6,032 nt of DNA from Bacteroidales bacterium UBA3868 (GTDB lineage Bacteria > Bacteroidota > Bacteroidia > Bacteroidales > WCHB1-69): assembly GCA_002392325.1 (NCBI GenBank), contig DGGS01000074.1, positions 1 to 6,032 on the forward strand. Direction: 5' to 3'. Of this stretch, positions 1 to 6,032 are shown piece after piece. Position numbers and translations under genes: made by a program. A model generated the notes under the pieces. The model ran no database searches. It was not told the DNA's origin and saw nothing but the letters and a program-made list of their open reading frames with translations. Numbering within the stretch: position 1 is the first letter of the stretch; every line of letters begins with the position of its first letter.

Positions 1-1
1 A

Positions 2-52
2 ACTTTTCTTTTGTTGGCTATGATTATCGGCTTTGCTTGTGCCCATGCAAGG
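2..52 (+). other. C-terminal part of an N-terminal signal peptide (hydrophobic core and cleavage site)
   Basis: The first in-frame codons read TFLLLAMIIGFACAHA, a hydrophobic core followed by small residues at -3 and -1 (Ala-His-Ala), then the polar Arg-Pro-Val-Asp. This is a Sec signal peptide lacking its basic N-terminus, as expected for a type IX cargo protein. Starting at ATG 20 would leave only about 11 residues before the predicted cut and no positive charge, so the real start should lie shortly before the window. The exact cleavage position is inferred by eye. Confidence 0.7.
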
Positions 53-3000
53 CCAGTCGATACATTGTCATGGCATTCGCTGGAATTTGTGCCCAATGCG
101 GGCCAATGGAATCCTAAAGTCCTTTATTCCGCCCGGATGCATGGGGGATGTTTCTTCGTTGAAAAGAACTCATTTACGGTTGCGCTCATTTCCCCTGAAC
201 AATTGCATCAGTTTTATGAGAATAAATTCAAATCCGTTCCTCAAAAACCTCTTGATGCCTTTGCCTATTCGATGACCTTTTTGGACGCATCCCCTCAATC
301 ATTTATCCTCCCGCAAAATTCTTTGCCGCATTATTATAACTACTTTATTGGAAAAGACCCGTCCCAATGGGCGAGTCGCGTGCCGGTTTATCAGGATCTC
401 GTTTACAAGGATTTGTATCCAGGTATTGATTTGCATCTGACTCAAAGCCATCATAGTTTGAAATATGAGTATGTGGTTTCACCGCATTCTGACATCTCCC
501 AGATTCGCGTTGCATATAGTGATGGTTCTTCTTTGAAGTTGTCAGATGGCCATCTCATTGTCAATACACCCATTTCCCGTATCGTTGAACTTCCCCCTTT
601 TGCTTATCAAATTATTGCCGGTGACACGGTTCCTGTGGAATGTCATTATAAATTGGGAAAGAATATAGTTTCATTCCAATTAGGAGCTTTTAATGCTGAT
701 TTTCCGTTGGTTATAGATCCGGTGGTGGTGTTTTCTTCTTATTCCGGTTCTGAGTCAGATAATTGGGGATATACAGCCACCTATGATGCTGAGGGGAATT
801 TGTATGGCGGTGGTATCTGTTTTGGAGCGAACTATCCGACCACACTGGGTGCCTATCAGATTGATTTTGCAGGGGGGCGCACGGATATTTCCATATCAAA
901 GTTCAATGCGCAAGGTACTAACTTGGTCTATTCCACTTATTTGGGAGGTTCTAATACGGATATTCCACACAGTTTGTATGTGAATGACAATGATGAACTT
1001 TATGTTTTTGGTACGACAGGTTCCTCTGATTTTCCAGTTACATCCAATGCTTTTGACACCACATTCAATGGTGGCCCGCAAACTACATTGTCCACATCGT
1101 TGAATTTCAATTTCGGTTCCGATATTATCGTTTCCAAATTCAGTGCCTCTGGAGATGCGCTTTTGTCCTCCACCTATGTTGGTGGCACAGGCAATGACGG
1201 GCTCAATACCTCAATTGTCCTTCGCAAGAACTATGCGGATGATAATCGTGGTGAAATTTTGATTGATGGCAACAGCAATGTGTATGTGGTCTCTTCCACA
1301 ATTTCCTCTGATTTCCCGACCACTTCAGGTGCCTATGACACGGTGGCGAATGGGGCGCAGGATGTTTGTGTTTTCAAGATGAATCAAGACATGTCACAGA
1401 TGATTTGGAGCACATTGATAGGCGGTTCCTCCAATGATGCTGGATATAGTATGGCTTTGGCTTCCGACAACAGTGTTTATGTGTGTGGAGGCACAGCGTC
1501 TTCCGACTATCCGGTCACCTCTAATGCTTATCAGGCGACGCAACCTGGAAATGTTGATGGTTTTGTTGCGCATATTTCGGAAAATGGTCACAGTTTATTG
1601 CATAGCACCTTCTTGGGACAGTCGGGGTATGACCAATGTTATTTGGTGAAAACCGACCATCAGGATCATCCCCATTTGTACGGGCAAACCAGTGCCGCTG
1701 ACAGTTCATGGATATATAATGCGCAATATTCAGTGGTGGGCGGCGGTCAATTTCTCACCAAGCTTTCCTCTGATTTGGACACGGTGATATGGTCAACCGC
1801 TTTTGGTTCGGGCAATGGGGGACCAGATATTTCTCCCACTGCGCTGATGGTGGACTATTGCAGCAATATCTACATGTCAGGGTGGGGTGGACATCAGTTG
1901 AACGGATTTGGTGGCACCACGGGACTTCCTATTACGGCGGATGCCTTCCAACCCTATACCGACGGCAGTGACTTTTATTTTATCTGTATCAGTGATGATG
2001 CCTCTCAGTTGAAATATGCCAGTTTTTTCGGCGGTACGAACGAATCAGACGCGCGCGAGCATGTGGATGGCGGTACGAGCCGTTTTGACCGTAAAGGGCG
2101 TATTTACCAAGCAGTATGCGCGGGTTGTGGCGGTCATAGCGATTTTCCTACCACAAGCGGTGCTTGGAGCACCCAGAACGGTAGCACAAACTGTAATCTT
2201 GGCGTTATCAAGATGGACTTCGGATTACCGGAAGTGGTAGCGGATTTCTCTATGCCTCGCACAATCTGCAATCCCGACACCGTGCGCTTCAATGACCACT
2301 CGCAAACCATTGGGAACAGCACTTCCTATTTTTGGGATTTCGGCGATGGCACGACATCCTCTTCGCCCTCCCCATCCCATTTCTACCAGCACTCGGGCAT
2401 CTATGCCGTTACTCTCGTTGTCCAGGATATCGGCAGTTGCAATTTTGCGGACACGCTGACCAAGAATATCCTCATTCTGACCAATGAACTGGACACACTG
2501 CCCGATCTGACGGTCTGTGAGGGTGATTTCGTGCAGATTGGCTTGCAACCCTTTGCCAATACCCACTACCAGTGGCAACCTAATCCGGACATTCTGAATC
2601 CTCAGATTTCCAATCCCGTAATCGTGCCCTCGCAATCCTCCGTGTATTCGCTGGAAGTATCCTTCGGTGCGTGCGTTGATACCCTGCAGCAGCGTGTGCA
2701 GGTGCACCCGTATCCCGCCTCGCTGATGCCGGATACCACCATTTGCAAAGGTGATGAGGCCGTGCTTTACATTAACCTGCAAGATCCCGGACAGTCGGTG
2801 TCCATTGTCTGGTCTTATACCCCGAATTTCTCTTCCACATTTGGTGTCGGACAGCTGCAAGTGCCGGTATCTCCGCAGGAGTCCACCACTTACTATGTGC
2901 GTGTTTCTGACGGAATATGCACTTTTGAGGGCTCCGTGCTCGTCGCAGTGTCGGATATCCATATTCAGGAGGCACCGGATGTACGGCTGTGCTTCGAGGA

Positions 3001-3727
3001 TGGTGTTGCCCTTACTGTTATACACGATGGTGGCACTGGCTGCCAATACCACTGGGTACTGGGCGATGGCACGGAATATTCAGGAGAACAACCCTATATA
3101 ACGCCTACGAACTCTACTTCTTACTCGGTAACCGTTACCAGTCCTTACGGCTGTACGGCCACCGCTTCAGGATTTATCACCAAGCGAACGGGCACTTTCC
3201 CCAATGATTTGGAGGCATGGTGCCAATATTGCGATATCAAACAGTTGGATACAACCACCATTTTCTCTACGCCGTATGGTTCCGACTATCAGTACCAATG
3301 GTTTCCGACGGATTATCTTCTCAATCCAAATGCCCCTCAAACGCTGGTTTGGCCGTTGCATACCACTACCTATACAGTTGCGGTTACGGATACCTTCAAC
3401 TGCACCAAAACGGCGAATGTGACCATCTTTGTGGCGGAACTTTCCTGCAACGACACCTTTGTCTATATTCCTAACAGTTTCTCGCCCAATGGCGATGGTC
3501 ATAACGATGTGCTCTATGTCCGAAGTGCTATTTTGGTGGATTTTTATTTTGTGGTTTATAACCATTGGGGACAGAAGATTTTCGAGACGCAGGACTTGCA
3601 TTCTGGTTGGGATGGAACATTCAAAGGCAAGGAATGTCCCAACGGGATTTATGATTTCTATTTCAAAGGCACCTGTCTGGATGCGGAAGTGTTTGAGAAA
3701 AAAGGAAATGTGATGCTGGTACGATAA
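2..3727 (+). CDS. Secreted multidomain adhesin-like protein with SBBP beta-propeller, PKD/Ig-like domains and type IX (type B) sorting domain; 5' partial
   Basis: Probably a cell-surface or extracellular protein exported by Sec and then the type IX system; its ligand is unknown. The frame is open to the window edge, and a hydrophobic stretch ending in Ala-His-Ala (likely signal peptidase site) lies at the very start, so the true start is probably upstream; internal options are TTG at 11 and ATG at 20. Numbering from 11: residues 22-238 resemble the DUF7948 domain (FVPNAGQW opening, PLVIDPVVVFSSY exit); 240-740 hold seven SBBP-type repeats; 742-828 are a PKD domain with YFWDFGDG at 773-780; 827-1143 hold about four Ig/PKD-like domains, the third with a WVLGDGT variant; 1152-1238 are the type B C-terminal domain, opening YIPNSFSPNGDG and containing YNHWGQKIFE, GWDGTFKG and CPNGIYDFYF. 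No catalytic domain is visible. The domain calls come from remembered family patterns, and the Ig boundaries are approximate. Confidence 0.93.
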   Translation, partial: TFLLLAMIIGFACAHARPVDTLSWHSLEFVPNAGQWNPKVLYSARMHGGCFFVEKNSFTVALISPEQLHQFYENKFKSVPQKPLDAFAYSMTFLDASPQSFILPQNSLPHYYNYFIGKDPSQWASRVPVYQDLVYKDLYPGIDLHLTQSHHSLKYEYVVSPHSDISQIRVAYSDGSSLKLSDGHLIVNTPISRIVELPPFAYQIIAGDTVPVECHYKLGKNIVSFQLGAFNADFPLVIDPVVVFSSYSGSESDNWGYTATYDAEGNLYGGGICFGANYPTTLGAYQIDFAGGRTDISISKFNAQGTNLVYSTYLGGSNTDIPHSLYVNDNDELYVFGTTGSSDFPVTSNAFDTTFNGGPQTTLSTSLNFNFGSDIIVSKFSASGDALLSSTYVGGTGNDGLNTSIVLRKNYADDNRGEILIDGNSNVYVVSSTISSDFPTTSGAYDTVANGAQDVCVFKMNQDMSQMIWSTLIGGSSNDAGYSMALASDNSVYVCGGTASSDYPVTSNAYQATQPGNVDGFVAHISENGHSLLHSTFLGQSGYDQCYLVKTDHQDHPHLYGQTSAADSSWIYNAQYSVVGGGQFLTKLSSDLDTVIWSTAFGSGNGGPDISPTALMVDYCSNIYMSGWGGHQLNGFGGTTGLPITADAFQPYTDGSDFYFICISDDASQLKYASFFGGTNESDAREHVDGGTSRFDRKGRIYQAVCAGCGGHSDFPTTSGAWSTQNGSTNCNLGVIKMDFGLPEVVADFSMPRTICNPDTVRFNDHSQTIGNSTSYFWDFGDGTTSSSPSPSHFYQHSGIYAVTLVVQDIGSCNFADTLTKNILILTNELDTLPDLTVCEGDFVQIGLQPFANTHYQWQPNPDILNPQISNPVIVPSQSSVYSLEVSFGACVDTLQQRVQVHPYPASLMPDTTICKGDEAVLYINLQDPGQSVSIVWSYTPNFSSTFGVGQLQVPVSPQESTTYYVRVSDGICTFEGSVLVAVSDIHIQEAPDVRLCFEDGVALTVIHDGGTGCQYHWVLGDGTEYSGEQPYITPTNSTSYSVTVTSPYGCTATASGFITKRTGTFPNDLEAWCQYCDIKQLDTTTIFSTPYGSDYQYQWFPTDYLLNPNAPQTLVWPLHTTTYTVAVTDTFNCTKTANVTIFVAELSCNDTFVYIPNSFSPNGDGHNDVLYVRSAILVDFYFVVYNHWGQKIFETQDLHSGWDGTFKGKECPNGIYDFYFKGTCLDAEVFEKKGNVMLVR
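728..2230 (+). repeat. Seven degenerate SBBP-type protein repeats (beta-propeller) inside the secreted protein gene
   Basis: A recurring aromatic/Ser-Ser/Thr-x-x-Gly-Gly motif begins each unit. The copies are VFSSYSG (from 728), VYSTYLGG (926), SSTYVGG (1166), IWSTLIGG (1403), HSTFLGQ (1601), IWSTAFGS (1787) and YASFFGG (2015). Spacing is about 62-80 codons. Units typically continue with a short strand such as NVYVVSST or NLYGGG, then SSDFPTTSGAYD-like or TTLGAYQ-like text. Seven units of this size would close one propeller. The repeats are diverged at DNA level, so this is protein-level repetition, not recent tandem duplication. The last two units are the most elaborate and carry most of the cysteines. 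Confidence 0.65.
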
Positions 3728-3733
3728 AAAATG

Positions 3734-3741
3734 TACCTTTG
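3734..3741 (+). promoter_or_regulatory. Candidate Bacteroidota -7 promoter box (TACCTTTG) ahead of the membrane protein gene
   Basis: TACCTTTG fits the TAnnTTTG -7 consensus of the Bacteroidota primary sigma factor and lies in the only intergenic gap, 23 bases before the ATG at 3765, which would give a short leader. No good TTG-type -33 element is present at the usual spacing; the nearest TTTG (3692-3695) is too far away. The box may be real but weak, or a chance match. The leader is A-rich with no Shine-Dalgarno sequence, as is usual in this phylum. Confidence 0.4.
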
Positions 3742-3764
3742 CCGCGTTTTTCACGATAGATAAA

Positions 3765-4919
3765 ATGGAAACGCAAGTAGTTGATAATCAAAAGAAAAAA
3801 TCGTTAAAGGGGGTTTGGAAGACCCTGAAAGTGCGGACTAAAATCTTCCAAATCTTCCTTCATTTGTTGGCATTGGCGGGTTGTGCTGTCTTTGGCGCGT
3901 GGGCGTTTTATGAACTTGGTTTTACCAAAAACAAGGGTGGTGTGGACAATAACAACCGTTATTTGGCTGATTACAAGGCACAAACGAATCTCACGGACTC
4001 TTCCAAAATTTTTGAGGACAACATGGTGAACTACCTGAATCTGGTAGCGTTGAGCCGTTTTTATCCTATCAATGCCCATTTGATTACAGATGCGGAGCAT
4101 TATAATGAGCGTGCCGGCAGCATTCGTCAGATGATATATGCCGCTGACATGTACTTGCAGGAAGGGGATACGGCGCGTCAGTACCAGCAGATGGTGCGTG
4201 AATTGAAAGCTGTCCTGGACAAATATCCGGCAAAAGCATCCGATGCTCATTTGATACCTTGGATGAACGAACCGGCCTGGCCAGCGCTGAAGGCCGCCAT
4301 TTTGAAAGACAAAGATGTGATTTTGGAGGCCGCCCGCCTGACGGGCGTGGAACCGCGCCTTATTGTGAGTTGTCTGGTGGGTGAGCAGATCCGCCTGTTC
4401 AATTCCAAACGCGAGATGTACAAGCAGTATCTGGGACCTGTGAAGGTGCTTTCGGTGCAGTCGCAATTCTCGTTTGGCGTGAACGGCATCAAGGATTTTA
4501 CGGCCCGCAAGGTGGAGGATAATCTAATTGATTCATCCAGCGTGTTTTATATGGGGCGGAAATATGAGCATATTCTTGATTTTGAGACCGAAAATCATGC
4601 TGCGGAACGTACCAGCAGACTGACGGATTATCACAATCATCTCTATTCGTATATTTACACAGGTTGCATTCTGCATCAAACCATGTTGCAGTGGAAACGC
4701 GCTGGATACGATATATCCAACCGTCCGGATATCCTCTGTACGCTCTTCAACTTGGGATTTGAGGCCTCAAAACCGAGTGACCATCCTCAGTGCGGCGGTT
4801 CCCACATCACGGTAAACAACCAGATTTACACCTTCGGTGTGATCGGCAACGACTTCTATTACTCAGGAGAATTGGCCAAAGATTTCCCGATACTGGCAAA
4901 ATCTTTTGCGGATGAATAG
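3765..4919 (+). CDS. Single-pass membrane-anchored periplasmic protein, lytic transglycosylase/lysozyme-fold-like
   Basis: The protein has 384 residues and I do not recognise a named family with certainty. Residues 1-26 are basic (KKK at 10-12, further Lys/Arg to 26), residues 27-49 form one hydrophobic helix, and the rest should face the periplasm. The C-terminal half resembles the lysozyme/lytic transglycosylase fold. It has GVEPRLIVSCLVGEQ at 194-208, where E207 sits in the place of the catalytic Glu; FSFGVNGIKDFT at 235-246, matching the later S-x-G-x-x-Q-I motif; and LFNLGFEAS from 327, resembling the YNxG element. The usual Glu-Ser and the Gln of GLMQ are missing, so this may be a divergent muramidase-like protein (DUF1402-like is a possibility) or a non-catalytic relative. 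Residues 70-190 look helical. The ATG at 3765 follows an A-rich leader. The gene overlaps the downstream U32 gene by 8 bases, suggesting one operon. Confidence 0.88.
   Translation: METQVVDNQKKKSLKGVWKTLKVRTKIFQIFLHLLALAGCAVFGAWAFYELGFTKNKGGVDNNNRYLADYKAQTNLTDSSKIFEDNMVNYLNLVALSRFYPINAHLITDAEHYNERAGSIRQMIYAADMYLQEGDTARQYQQMVRELKAVLDKYPAKASDAHLIPWMNEPAWPALKAAILKDKDVILEAARLTGVEPRLIVSCLVGEQIRLFNSKREMYKQYLGPVKVLSVQSQFSFGVNGIKDFTARKVEDNLIDSSSVFYMGRKYEHILDFETENHAAERTSRLTDYHNHLYSYIYTGCILHQTMLQWKRAGYDISNRPDILCTLFNLGFEASKPSDHPQCGGSHITVNNQIYTFGVIGNDFYYSGELAKDFPILAKSFADE
4912..4919 (+). promoter_or_regulatory. Start-stop overlap (ATGAATAG) linking two genes
   Basis: The ATG of the U32 gene (4912-4914) lies just before the TAG stop (4917-4919) of the preceding gene, in another frame. 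No Shine-Dalgarno or A-rich leader precedes this ATG, so translation probably depends on ribosomes finishing the upstream gene. The start is supported because MNRIELLIPAKD matches the usual N-terminus of bacteroidotal U32 proteins. Confidence 0.6.
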
Positions 4920-6032
4920 GATTGAACTGCTCATACCCGCCAAAGACCTGCACAGCGGTCAGGTGGCCATCCAGCATGGCGCGGATGCGCTCTATATTGG
5001 CGCTCCCCGCTTCGGCGCGCGCCAGGCCGCTGGAAACTCGCTCCAAGACCTTGATCAACTGATCCAATACGCTCATCTTTATGGATCCAAGGTGCATGTC
5101 ACCGTCAATACATTGTTGTTTGACAATGAGTTGGAAGATGCGCGCAAACTGATCTGGCAGTTGTATGAAATGGGCACCGATGCGCTGATTATTCAGGATT
5201 TGGGTATCTTGAAGATGGATCTCCCGCCTATTGCACTTCATGCCAGTACCCAATGCCATAACCATTCATTGGAGAGAATCCGGATGTTGAAACAGGCGGG
5301 TTTCAAACGAGCGATTCTGGCCCGCGAAATGGATTTGGAAACCATTCAAGATATTCATAACCAATGCGATATTGAGTTGGAAACTTTCGTGCATGGCGCC
5401 TTGTGCGTGTGTTACAGCGGTCAATGCTACATCAGCAAGATGATGACTGGCCGCAGTGGCAATAGGGGAGAGTGCGCCCAGATTTGCCGCACACCGTTCG
5501 ATTTGCAGGATGCCAACGGCAAAATATTGCTGAAAAATAAGCATTTGCTCTCGTTGCGCGACATGAACCGCTCTGCGTATTTGGCTGACTTAATGGATGC
5601 TGGCGTGGTTTCTTTCAAAGTCGAGGGGCGGTTGAAAGACGAGAATTATGTGAAAAATATCACGGCGTACTATCGCCAGATTTTGGATAATATTCTGGTT
5701 GGAAAACCCGATCTTCGAAAAACAGGCAGCGGCACTACGACATTCTTCTTCGCCCCGGACCCGAAAAAGACCTTCAATCGTGGTTTTACGCCCTATTTTA
5801 TGGAGGGGAAACGCGAGAAGATGGCCTCGTTTGACACGCCGAAGGCGATGGGACAGTATATCGGCACATTACGGCAGGATGTGCGTGGAAATCTTCTCTA
5901 TGATGGTTCTGAAACCCTTGCCAATGGTGACGGTCTTTGTTTTATCAATTCGGAGGGCAACTTGGAGGGTTTCTTTGTGAATGGTTTTGACGGCAGGCGT
6001 ATTATTCCTCACAAGTCCGTGTCTGTTTTCAA
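4912..6032 (+). CDS. Peptidase U32 family protein, probable Fe-S RNA hydroxylase (RlhA/TrhP-like); 3' partial
   Basis: 373 codons are visible and the frame is open at the window end; relatives in this phylum are, from memory, around 600 residues, so roughly the last third is probably missing. The N-terminus (IELLIPAKD at 4-12, GADALYIG at 23-30, then VTVNTLL and ALIIQDLGIL) is the typical TIM-barrel-like U32 start. Residues 157-175 match the U32 signature E-x-F-x(2)-G-[SA]-[LIVM]-C-x(4)-G-x-C-x-[LIVM]-S exactly. C165, C172, C188 and C192 (the last two in CAQICR) match the four-Cys iron-sulfur pattern of the family; C167 is extra. FKVEGRLKD at 235-243 is the conserved second motif. From about 278 a second domain begins (FAPDPKKTFNRGFT, later NGDGLCF at 338-344), as in longer RlhA-type proteins. 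Known relatives hydroxylate 23S rRNA (RlhA) or tRNA uridine 34 (TrhP) using prephenate, and UbiU/UbiV hydroxylate quinone precursors. Here an RNA substrate is inferred; true protease activity is less likely. Confidence 0.93.
   Translation, partial: MNRIELLIPAKDLHSGQVAIQHGADALYIGAPRFGARQAAGNSLQDLDQLIQYAHLYGSKVHVTVNTLLFDNELEDARKLIWQLYEMGTDALIIQDLGILKMDLPPIALHASTQCHNHSLERIRMLKQAGFKRAILAREMDLETIQDIHNQCDIELETFVHGALCVCYSGQCYISKMMTGRSGNRGECAQICRTPFDLQDANGKILLKNKHLLSLRDMNRSAYLADLMDAGVVSFKVEGRLKDENYVKNITAYYRQILDNILVGKPDLRKTGSGTTTFFFAPDPKKTFNRGFTPYFMEGKREKMASFDTPKAMGQYIGTLRQDVRGNLLYDGSETLANGDGLCFINSEGNLEGFFVNGFDGRRIIPHKSVSVF

Noticed and set aside
2225..3052. Reverse-strand open frame of 275 codons
   Set aside because: It lies wholly inside the secreted protein's PKD/Ig section, whose forward frame has clear domains; the reverse product shows no recognisable motif. 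The long frame is a by-product of the GC-rich codon pattern here.
3167..3754. Reverse-strand open frame of 195 codons
   Set aside because: It is antisense to the last Ig-like domain and the conserved type IX sorting domain, with no recognisable protein features.
3742..3764. Possible terminator after the secreted protein gene (TTTTT run at 3747-3751)
   Set aside because: No GC-rich inverted repeat precedes the T run, so an intrinsic terminator cannot be supported.
3804..4466. Reverse-strand open frame of 220 codons
   Set aside because: It is antisense to the membrane-anchored protein, whose forward frame has a clean N-terminus, a membrane helix and operon-like coupling; the reverse product looks random.
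4807..5544. Two reverse-strand open frames of 152 and 92 codons
   Set aside because: Both are opposite the U32 gene, whose forward frame matches the family signature exactly.
1..6032. CRISPR array, insertion sequence, tRNA or a new defence system
   Set aside because: No evenly spaced DNA repeats, terminal inverted repeats, transposase motifs or cloverleaf-like sequence were seen; the window is filled by three ordinary-looking coding genes.

Overview
The window looks like chromosome from a member of the Bacteroidota. Three things support this: a very large secreted protein ending in a type B (gliding motility-associated, CHU_C/TIGR04131-like) type IX secretion sorting domain, no Shine-Dalgarno sequences ahead of the start codons, and a TAnnTTTG-type -7 box in the only intergenic gap. 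All three genes are on the + strand and coding density is almost complete. Nothing in the sequence fixes a genus.

Layout: (1) Positions 2-3727 hold the 3' part (nearly all) of a secreted multidomain adhesin-like protein. It has the end of a signal peptide, an N-terminal DUF7948-type domain, seven SBBP-type beta-propeller repeats, a PKD domain, four Ig/PKD-like domains and the type IX sorting domain. Its start codon is probably just upstream of the window. (2) Positions 3728-3764 are a 37-base gap with a candidate -7 promoter box. (3) Positions 3765-4919 encode a membrane-anchored protein facing the periplasm, with weak but consistent resemblance to the lysozyme/lytic transglycosylase fold. 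(4) Positions 4912-6032 hold the 5' part of a peptidase U32 family protein, cut by the window end. It overlaps the previous gene by 8 bases, so the two are probably translationally coupled. U32 relatives that have been studied are mostly Fe-S-dependent RNA or quinone hydroxylases, not peptidases, and this one keeps the four-cysteine pattern.

The secreted protein probably acts at the cell surface, independently of the two downstream genes. Those two form a likely small operon joining an envelope protein to a probable RNA-modification enzyme, a pairing with no obvious functional logic. I see no mobile element, CRISPR array, tRNA, rRNA or clear terminator, and no convincing new defence or mobile system. 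The points most worth following up are the unusual lytic transglycosylase-like protein, the cysteine-rich end of the propeller, and the strong base-composition change inside the first gene.
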